Shown in pieces: positions 17,755 through 24,119 of a stretch of 37,073 bases of DNA. The position numbers were made by a program, and so were the translations under genes. Origin of the DNA: Deltaproteobacteria bacterium (lineage in GTDB: Bacteria; Desulfobacterota; Desulfobulbia; Desulfobulbales; Desulfobulbaceae); contig JAJRQC010000073.1 of the NCBI GenBank assembly GCA_024280455.1, positions 1 through 37,073 on the forward strand. Reading direction: 5' to 3'. Below the pieces are notes generated by a model. It was not told the origin of the DNA. It searched no databases and worked only from the letters and a program-made list of their open reading frames with translations. Each line of letters begins with the position of its first letter. Within the stretch, counting starts at the first letter, position 1.

Positions 17755-17798
17755 TTGACTTTTACTGCTGGTAATACTAATATATACTTATTAATACT
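17755..17798 (+). promoter_or_regulatory. Promoter and phased operator repeats of the toxin-antitoxin pair
   Basis: TTGACT (17,755-17,760), a 17-base spacer and TAATAT (17,778-17,783) make a good sigma-70 promoter. Overlapping it, TAATACT, ATATACT and TAATACT start at 17,772, 17,782 and 17,792, exactly ten bases apart. Helically phased repeats are what a cooperative ribbon-helix-helix antitoxin would bind for autorepression. Confidence 0.65.
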
Positions 17799-17815
17799 TT
17801 TCCTGAGGGGTTCCC

Positions 17816-18097
17816 ATGGCCACCACTGCCGTTGCTATAAAAATAGATCAAATAACAAAAGAACGATATAAAAAACTAGCCCGGATTAAAAACCGTTCAA
17901 CCCACTGGATGATGCGTGAAGCTATTAACCAATACGTTGACAAAGAAGAAAAATGCCAATCATTTCGCCATGATGCGATGCATGCCTGGAACGAATATCA
18001 GGAAACGGGTCTGCATGCAACCGGTGATGAAGTTATCAAATGGCTAAATACCTGGGGAACAGACGGAGCAGAGGACGTTCCGGAATGTCACCAGTAA
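17816..18097 (+). CDS. Ribbon-helix-helix (CopG-like) antitoxin
   Basis: A 93-aa protein. The N-terminal 45 residues (TAVAIKIDQITKERYKKLARI, then STHWMMREAINQYVDKEE) have the strand-helix-helix pattern of RHH antitoxins that bind DNA as dimers. The acidic C-terminal part should wrap and neutralise the toxin. GAGGGG precedes the ATG. It overlaps the toxin gene by 13 bp, the typical antitoxin-first order. The three phased repeats upstream are its likely operator. Confidence 0.85.
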   Translation: MATTAVAIKIDQITKERYKKLARIKNRSTHWMMREAINQYVDKEEKCQSFRHDAMHAWNEYQETGLHATGDEVIKWLNTWGTDGAEDVPECHQ

Positions 18098-18390
18098 AAT
18101 TTTCTTCCGGGGCGTTAAGTGATCTTGCCCGACTGCAGGCCTTCCTGAAGGAAAAGAACCCCATCGCCAGCCAAAAAGCTGCTGCAACAATTATTCAAGC
18201 TATCCGGATTCTGGAACATCACCCGCAAATCGGTCGTCCGGTGGACGACCTGGACCCGGTATTTAGAGAATTAGCCATAGGCTTTGGTCACTATGGGTAT
18301 GTTGCGCTATATCGCCTGGAAAGTGATGCGGTAGTTGTTGTTGCCATCCGCCACCAACTGGAAGCCGGTTACTACTCCAATAAGGATTGA
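18085..18390 (+). CDS. ParE/RelE-superfamily toxin
   Basis: A 101-aa protein starting MSPVKFSSGALSDLARLQAF. It has the ParE pattern: N-terminal strand and helical hairpin with A..DL.RL..FL, then IRILEHHPQIGRPV, FRELAIGFGHYGYVALYRLE and a terminal VVVAIRHQLEAGY. ParE toxins inhibit DNA gyrase; RelE toxins cut mRNA on ribosomes. The IRHQ..AGY ending favours ParE, but the target is inferred. GAGG lies about ten bases upstream, inside the antitoxin gene. Confidence 0.85.
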   Translation: MSPVKFSSGALSDLARLQAFLKEKNPIASQKAAATIIQAIRILEHHPQIGRPVDDLDPVFRELAIGFGHYGYVALYRLESDAVVVVAIRHQLEAGYYSNKD

Positions 18391-18505
18391 GATCTTCGTG
18401 TTCCAGTTTCCAGCGTACCATTCAGAAACAGGTAACGGACGTCGGTATTCAATACCAGGCACCTGCATACATGGACGAAAACAAAAGTGGCGAAAAAAGA
18501 TGCCG

Positions 18506-18772
18506 TCAAACAACTGAAAAAGAAAAAAGCCCCATGTTTTCCTTCTGGTGATCCGCACGATCCACTATGACTTCCGCCGCTGTATTCCCATGGATGGCAT
18601 AATGCATCTTGTTTTGAACCGCAGAAAAGAATCGTTTGGTCGCTGTGGCGGAAGGATTATAATCAAGTGCAGTTGCGTAGATATCTGTGATCTTTTGGTA
18701 AAACTTGCGCTCAGAAAGCCTGATTTCACGGATCTTCTCAAGCTGGCGCTCAAAATATTCATCGGTCAGTGG
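18506..18772 (-). pseudogene. C-terminal fragment of a RhuM-family virulence protein
   Basis: The minus strand reads PLTDEYFERQLEKIREIRLS, then KFYQKITDIYATALDYNPSA, FFSAVQNKMHYAIHGNTAAE and DRADHQKENMGLF before a stop. This matches the well-known core of the Virulence_RhuM family (ITDIYATA.DY.P, FF..VQNKMH.A.HG.TAAE). The N-terminal half is missing: the sequence meets the GGGGAC repeat at 18,771. The final residues differ from the usual MGLTTW ending. RhuM genes often travel with restriction or toxin modules. The remaining non-coding 18,391-18,505 shows nothing else. Confidence 0.75.
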
Positions 18773-18898
18773 GTGTTCCGGGGACGGGTGTTCCGGGGTG
18801 TTCCGGGGACGGTATACTTAACTCACCCTAGGGTGTTCCGGGGACGGTATACTTAACTCACCCTAAATCCAGCCGAATTGAGTATCCTGTCCCCGGAA
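18771..18898. repeat. REP-like GGGGAC palindromic repeat with tandem partial copies
   Basis: The full unit is 18,831-18,898: GTGTTCCGGGGACGGTATAC, then CTTAACTCACCCTAAATCC, then an inverted end AGTATCCTGTCCCCGGAA, so the ends fold back on each other. To its left are three shorter units starting at 18,771, 18,786 and about 18,799, all beginning with (GG)GTGTTCCGGGG. Another copy is at 31,539-31,615. Such GGGGAC palindromes are common in Desulfobacterota and are often linked to REP-associated Y1 transposases; none is encoded here. The repeat truncates both the RhuM fragment and the intron reverse transcriptase. Confidence 0.8.
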
Positions 18899-19521
18899 CT
18901 CGCACTGACCTTCCTCTGATACACCTGCTCTAAGCCACTTCCGTATCAGGTTCAGCATACCGGGATCAACTATTCGGTGCTCCACGAACTTCATTAGCCA
19001 TACATGATCGATAGCGTCAAAGAATCCGCGAATATCAGCATCAATACCCATCCCACCTTACGTCGCGTTATACCAACCCACACGGCGTCCAGCGCATTAT
19101 GCTGGTGCCGCCCTGGCCGGAAACCGTAGCTGAAACCAAGAAATGTCTCTTCGTAGATCTGATTGAGTACCCGAACAGCGGCCTGCTGGACCACTTTGTC
19201 CTCCAGGGTCGCTATACCTATAGGACGCTTACGCCCGTCCGGCTTTGGTATCCAGATCCGTTTCGAAGGCATTGCCCGATAACGGCCACTTTGTACGCGC
19301 CTGTGGAGATCAGGTAAGCTGACCTCCAATTCTTCACCGTACTGCTTCCATGTCACGTTAAAGATCCCTGAGGCGGCATCACGTTTCAGTGATTTGTAAC
19401 TGTCTCGGAGAAGGTCTACCGTAATGTGGTGCATAAGGCTGGTGAAACGCAGGTTTTTATCCTTTTGTGCTGCTACACGTATCCTGTCAAGTCCACTCAA
19501 TGCTTGCTCCTGTCTCTGCAC
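18899..19521 (-). pseudogene. Truncated, frameshifted group II intron reverse transcriptase
   Basis: Residues from MQRQEQALSGLDRIRVAAQK onward match LtrA-type proteins: MPSKRIWIPKPDGRKRPIGI, LEDKVVQQAAVRVLNQIYE, FLGFSYGFRPGRHQHNALDA. The frame breaks near 19,045 (one base missing in TTGATG) and resumes with DADIRGFFDAIDH, the first catalytic-Asp block. It then runs into the GGGGAC repeat after about 200 residues. The YADD block, maturase (X) and endonuclease domains are all absent, so it cannot be active. Confidence 0.88.
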
Positions 19522-20033
19522 AGGTCACAGGTTTACCCTCCAGAATTCCCCTTGGTCACCGCCCTTCCCTCCAGAACCTCCGCTGCTGATTTGGGAAAAT
19601 AGCGTTGTTCGGCTCCTTCTCTGGTACTATGTTGGTGTCTGACTTCTCAATGACGTACGCGTTGGGAGTATGGCCACAGACCTTCTCCAACCGCTCCGAC
19701 GTCAGCACTGACCGCCGGAGATCACTGAGATCTCCCGGTCCTCGAGCATAGAATGTCCACGCATGCACAGGTTCTTAAAGACTCCGCGGGGCCGGTAAGC
19801 GGCTAGCTGGTTCACGCCACTTTCCGTTTTGCCTTCCCTACCAGACCACGTGGTCGGCACCCCGGATGAGGTGATTTCGGAGCTCAATGGCTGGCCTACG
19901 CTTCCCCTGTCAACGCTTCGCCGCCTCCTCGCGGATAGCCGACGCATGACTCGGGGCCATAATGGAGCAGCTTCTCCTTTTATGTAGGGCTCTTTCATCC
20001 CCTACTCTATGCCGGTTTATCCCGGCGCTTTCG
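18899..20033 (-). mobile_element. 5' half of a degraded group II intron
   Basis: Upstream of the reverse transcriptase frame (minus strand, about 20,033 down to 19,522) is non-coding sequence with group II domain I features by eye: GCCGGGATAAACCGGC hairpin, GTTGACAGGGGAAGC, GAGCTCCGAAATCA and GGGGTGCCGACC. A standard GTGYG 5' end is not seen, so the exact 5' boundary is uncertain. The 3' half, including domains V and VI, is missing. It is inserted antisense to the ferredoxin whose 3' part resumes at about 20,034. Confidence 0.75.
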
Positions 20034-20219
20034 GTCTGTCCCCATGGCGTCTTTGTTGTTGACAAGGGGAAGGCGGTTATGGCGGCAAGAAACCTGTGCA
20101 TGGAATGCGGAGCCTGCATGCGTAACTGCCCGTCAGGAGCAATTTCAGTCGAGGCCGGAGAGGGTTGTGTGCGGGGTATTATAAATAAACTCCTGGGTAT
20201 TGATGGGCCCTGCTGTTGA
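20034..20219 (+). pseudogene. C-terminal fragment of an HgcB-like 2[4Fe-4S] ferredoxin
   Basis: The frame reads VCPHGVFVVDKGKAV, then NLCMECGACMRNCPSGAISV, then GEGC and a terminal GPCC. The second cluster motif CxxCxxCxxxCP is complete; of the first only the last Cys (CPHG) remains. The VCPHGVF block, GxGC motif and C-terminal Cys pair recall HgcB, the ferredoxin of mercury methylation, but related ferredoxins share them. The N-terminal half has been replaced by the intron remnant and no hgcA-like gene is present. It is not functional as it stands. Confidence 0.65.
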
Positions 20220-20238
20220 AGCCGACAAGTGAAAAAGC

Positions 20239-21618
20239 CTAGCCTTCAGCCGTACCGTTCTGGTCATATTTTTTGAGTTTTCGCCACAGGGATACCCGGT
20301 CGATTCCGATGATTTTAGCGGCTTTTGTCTTGTTGCCGTCAACGCTTTTCAGAATGGAGAGGATATACTCGCGTTCATTTTCTTCAAGGCTTTTTCTTGG
20401 TCCGGACACTGTAAGGCTGGGCAGTTGGAAGTGGTGGCTGCTGCTGACCTCCGCCGGCAGATGATGTGTTTTGATCTCCGAGTCATCGCACAGGGCCAGC
20501 GAACGTTCCATGATATTTTCAAGTTCCCGTGCATTGCCCGGAAAATCATATTCCTCCAGCTTGTACAACGCCTCCCTGGAAATACTCTTGCTCTTGTCGC
20601 CCGGTAGAGAATATTTGGCCAGAAAATAGTTGACCAGCAAAGGGATGTCGTCTTTACGTTCCCGGAGTGGCGGGATGTGCAGATTGACGACATTGAGCCG
20701 GTAATAGAGATCCTGGCGAAATGTTCCCTTTTTTATTTCTTCCTTCAGGTCGCGGTTGGTCGCCGCCAGCAGGCGGACATCTATTGGTATCTCCTTGGTC
20801 CCGCCGACCCGGATAATTTTTTTCTCCTGCAGTACCCTGAGTAATTTCACCTGCATTGTGAGCGGCATTTCGCCTATTTCATCGAAAAGGATGACTCCGC
20901 CGTTGGCAGACTCTAGAAGCCCGTTTCGCAGTCCACCGGCATCCGTGTACGCATCTTTTTCATGCCCGAACAGTTCGTTGACCATCAGATCCTCGGTCAT
21001 GGCCGCACAGTTAATGGGGAGAAATCGCCTGTTGGCCCTGGGGCTGAGCTCATAAATCGTTCTTGCCACCAGTTCCTTGCCGGTTCCGGTCTCGCCGGTA
21101 ATGAGTATATTGCAGTCAAGCTGGGCAAAATGGGCTATGGAATCTTTGAGTTTGAGTATCTCGTGGTTCTGGCCGATGAACTGTGTCGTCCCCTGTTGCG
21201 CTTTGATTCGTCGTTTAAGGCGGCTGATCTCTCGCCTGAGCATTGTTTTTTCAGTGGCTCTCAGGACCAGGGCATGCAGTTCCTTGAGTTTTATCGGCTT
21301 GGGGAGGGAATAAAAAGCTCCCTGGGCCATGGCATCTACGGCGGAGTTTACCGTTGCATAGCCGGTGACAATGATGACCTCAATCTCGGGATGGATTTCC
21401 TTGGCGGTTTTCATGACCTGGACGCCGTCAACATCACCCATCTTCAGGTCCGTGATCACCAGGTCAAAGTGAGACTGGGCGAGCAGGTTCATGGCTTCAG
21501 TTCCACTTTCTGCTGTTGTTACCTGAAAGCCTTGTTGTTCGAGGAAATGGCTGACGTTCTGAAGGTTTATCACCTCGTCGTCAACAAGCAGGATTGCAAT
21601 AGTATTATTTTCTGGCAT
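20239..21618 (-). CDS. NtrC-family response regulator with an altered GAFTGA loop
   Basis: A 459-aa regulator; start MPENNTIAILLVDDE chosen because AGGA lies seven bases upstream. Receiver domain residues 7-120 with phosphoacceptor D57 (LVITDLKM) and K107 (PKPIKL). AAA+ domain with Walker A GETGTGKE (K181) and Walker B ILFDEIGEM. C-terminal Fis-type HTH (NKTKAAKIIGIDRVSLWRKL). The sigma-54 contact loop, normally GAFTGA, reads DAYTDA at 222-227, so canonical sigma-54 activation is in doubt. The kinase gene lies 16 bp upstream, so they form an operon. Likely targets are the two sigma-54 promoters with TGTTGCA sites in this window. Confidence 0.93.
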   Translation of the reverse strand: MPENNTIAILLVDDEVINLQNVSHFLEQQGFQVTTAESGTEAMNLLAQSHFDLVITDLKMGDVDGVQVMKTAKEIHPEIEVIIVTGYATVNSAVDAMAQGAFYSLPKPIKLKELHALVLRATEKTMLRREISRLKRRIKAQQGTTQFIGQNHEILKLKDSIAHFAQLDCNILITGETGTGKELVARTIYELSPRANRRFLPINCAAMTEDLMVNELFGHEKDAYTDAGGLRNGLLESANGGVILFDEIGEMPLTMQVKLLRVLQEKKIIRVGGTKEIPIDVRLLAATNRDLKEEIKKGTFRQDLYYRLNVVNLHIPPLRERKDDIPLLVNYFLAKYSLPGDKSKSISREALYKLEEYDFPGNARELENIMERSLALCDDSEIKTHHLPAEVSSSHHFQLPSLTVSGPRKSLEENEREYILSILKSVDGNKTKAAKIIGIDRVSLWRKLKKYDQNGTAEG

Positions 21619-21634
21619 TGTTGTTCCTGAATAT

Positions 21635-23085
21635 TTAACTCTTTCCGGAAGAGTGTTCGTCTTCGTATTCCATATGAAGCGGCAGCGTAATGATAAATCG
21701 GGTTCCCTTGCCCTTCTCAGATTCAACCCGGGTTGAACCGTTTTGTTTCTTTATGATGCCGTACACGACTGCCAGGCCCAGACCGGTTCCGTTGCCGGCG
21801 TTTTTGGTGGTAAAAAACGGGTCGAATATTTTTGGCAGATTTTCCTTGTCGATCCCTGTGCCGGTGTCGGCGACGGTGATGACCGCATTTTTACCGTCTT
21901 CGTCTTTGTCCGCATAGATGGTGACCGCTCCCGGTGCTTTGGGAATGGACTGGAGAGCATTGATCGTCAGATTCAACAGGGCTTCAATCATTTTTTGAAC
22001 ATCGATCAGAAGAATAATATCATCGGGTATGTCGGTATCCAGATTAACGCCTGCCGGGATTTCACTGGCAACAAGTTGTTTGACCCTGTTGACGACTTTT
22101 ACAAGCTGGTAGGGTTGGAGAGAAAATGTCTGTGCCCTGGAAAATTCCAACAGTCCTCGAACAATCTCTCCGGCCCTCTGGGTTTCCTGGTTGATGGTCT
22201 CCAGCATCTTTGCGACCAATGGGTTCTGTTCCGGATCGATTTCGGAAATGGCGATCTGGCAGGACGTGGCAATGTTGTTGAGCGGATTATTAATCTGATG
22301 GGCGGTTCCAGAGGCCAGAGTACCGATTGAGGAGAGTTTTTTTGCCTGAAAGAGCTGCTCCTGTTGTTCTTCCAGATCGGTGACCATTTTATTGAACGCC
22401 CGAAGCACACTGCGAACCTCACCTTTTTTTCATCAACAGGTAGAAGGGAAAAGGTACCGTTGGCGATGTCGATGGCAGCATTCTCAACCATTTTCAAGGG
22501 CTTAATAATCGCAATATAGAGCAGGGTGATGGTAAATCCGGAGAGGAGGATAATAAAAAGAACTGCTTTGAAAAGGAGGCGTTTGAAGTTGGCGATAAAA
22601 GTGGTCATCTTGTGCTGTTCAAAGAGGACCAGGTTTTCGGTCACATTCACAAGGTTCTGACCCAGAGAACGAACTTTATCTCGCAGTGCGCAGTCCGTCG
22701 TCTCCTTTCCGTCGACACATATTTCTTTAAAATCCTGAAAGGTTTTCTTGTATGCCTTCAGGTTTGCCGTCAGGTCCTGCAGGTGTGTGGGCTGCGGCAT
22801 TATTTTCAGGTCATCGACAACCTGGGGGACGAGCTGTTCAGCCTCGTTGATGTATTCAAGAACTTTAGTAAAATCTTCATTGTCATTGGCAATGATAAAG
22901 TTTTTTTCATACCGTCGTATCTCAAGGCAGATGTTGCTGAGGTTGCCCGCATGCATCAGCAGGGTGACATCATCGTTGAACATCTCAAAATCTTTGAGGA
23001 AAGTTGCCCCGGCAACAATGTAAAAAAGCAGATGAAGGCATAAGCAGCCGAGCATCTTCTGGCGTAAATTTAAGGCAATCATCAT
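21635..23085 (-). CDS. Membrane sensor histidine kinase, frame broken at an A-run
   Basis: Two frames together make a 483-aa kinase. The first part has a TM helix (about 8-28), a periplasmic helical sensor with EIRRYEKNFII, a second TM (about 175-200) and a HAMP start. The second part has HAMP end, HisKA (GTLASGTAHQINNPLN, His about 260) and a complete HATPase (NLTINALQS, DTGTGI, FTTKNAGNGTGLGL). The break is at 22,434-22,440 (seven T on plus). In frame 0 it reads GAA AAA AAG, i.e. A-AAA-AAG, and a -1 step restores the protein. An A8 to A7 loss gives the same result. HQ replaces the usual HE after the phosphoacceptor. It should phosphorylate the adjacent regulator. Confidence 0.88.
22433..22441 (-). 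other. In-phase -1 slippery heptamer A AAA AAG in the kinase
   Basis: On the minus strand frame 0 reads GAT GAA AAA AAG GTG. A-AAA-AAG in this phase is the most efficient -1 slip site known in bacteria. After slipping, reading continues GGT GAG GTT CGC and enters the HAMP/HisKA frame. Without it the product stops near 22,099 as a 328-aa membrane sensor lacking the kinase. A one-base homopolymer deletion cannot be excluded. Confidence 0.45.
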
Positions 23086-23547
23086 CTATTGTTGCTCGTC
23101 CCGATCAAACAGAAGAACGGGCATTGAAAGAGTTACATTTGACATTTTTTTTTTTCAGTACAGTATAACGTTGACCCAGACTGTCTTGAGGTCACCTCAA
23201 AACAGTGTATCATTGCCCTATCGGTTTGATATTATAAAGAATGTGTCCGTGTCGCATCCGGCCGATTATACGGCTGTCGGTACATCCGGAAACACACTCG
23301 GAAATTTTCACTGACCCGCCCTTGTCGTGTTTTAAACAACACAACAGGATAAAAATTTTTATCTTTAAAATTCCCCTTTATTATATACCGTCACAGATAT
23401 AAAAAACATGAGCGGTATCCTCACCTCAAAGCAAATTTAAGGCCAAATAGGTAAAAACATACTGAAAGGGCGGTATTACGACCTCTTTGCAGGGCTGTAA
23501 AGTGTATTGCTTTCCCATGACAACGTCCAAACTTCCCCTATCAGTAG

Positions 23548-23710
23548 TGTTGCACATCTGAAACATTGTTGCAATGTGTAACGTTGCAAGTCGCAACATT
23601 TCTTTGCGGGCGGTTGTATATTAGCCTTCTGTTATAGTTGTTTTTTTATGGATTTTTTCTCGTCATTATTTTCTTGTCCAGTTTTCAGTATTTTGTTACA
23701 TCCTGCAACA
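23548..23710. promoter_or_regulatory. Cluster of TGTTGCA / TGCAACA sites (candidate activator sites)
   Basis: TGTTGCA at 23,548-23,554 and 23,567-23,573, GTTGCAA at 23,583-23,589, CGCAACA at 23,592-23,598, and TGCAACA at 23,704-23,710. They lie about 100-260 bp upstream of the sigma-54 promoter at 23,805, the usual place for enhancer-binding-protein sites. The same 7-mer pair lies about 245-275 bp upstream of the second sigma-54 promoter. The rest of 23,086-23,800 shows no gene. Confidence 0.55.
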
Positions 23711-23804
23711 GCAACGTGTTACCTCCCTATTTTTCGGATTCATTTTTCCAGACCAGGTGTTGCAGGTAGACACGATAGATAGCATTCCTTCACTCAGGCA
23801 AAAA

Positions 23805-23822
23805 ACGGCATACGGGTTGCAA
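23805..23822 (+). promoter_or_regulatory. Sigma-54 promoter upstream of the SLC13 permease
   Basis: CGGCATACGGGTTGCAA has GG at 23,807-23,808 and GC at 23,819-23,820, ten bases apart, as required for -24/-12 recognition, and a perfect TTGCA -12 element. Only the T before GG deviates from consensus. It predicts a leader of nearly 300 bases before the permease ATG at 24,120. Confidence 0.7.
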
Positions 23823-23934
23823 ATCAACGATGAAATCTACTCATGACTGAGCTGATTGATCGGAGAAAGGAGGAGCAGTACAGGGTTTGACAACAAACAC
23901 TCCGGCCGGCTCGTATTTTTTTTGGAGAAAAGTG

Positions 23935-24036
23935 ATGGAAGATATGACTGTGGAAATGAATAGGGGTGAGAGAGTTCATCCGGTTGCCGGGCCGGATTGT
24001 CATTATGCGACTGGACCTCCTCCTCCTGGCTGGTGA
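23935..24036 (+). CDS. Candidate leader peptide ending in a polyproline motif
   Basis: A 33-codon frame, MEDMTVEMNRGERVHPVAG to TGPPPPGW and stop, with GGAG about eight bases before its ATG. A TTG at 23,887 in the same frame, after AAAGGAGGA, would add 16 residues. It lies within the sigma-54 leader of the permease, 83 bp before the permease start. Four prolines close to the stop would stall ribosomes without EF-P, so a regulatory leader role is possible. It may also be an ordinary small protein. No family is recognised. Confidence 0.45.
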   Translation: MEDMTVEMNRGERVHPVAGPDCHYATGPPPPGW

Positions 24037-24119
24037 ATGTTTGTTAACATCCAGTTTTATTAAAAAGAATGAAATTTCCTGCTGATCAGGAACTACGTAT
24101 AACAAAGGATAAAGGAAAA

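Noticed and set aside
18771-18898. CRISPR-like array of GTGTTCCGGGG units
   Set aside because: Units are unequal, have no spacers, and are partial copies of a palindromic repeat also found at 31,539.
23140-23160. T-run after a possible terminator for the kinase operon
   Set aside because: No stem precedes it on either strand, and it lies upstream of the kinase start, not after the operon.
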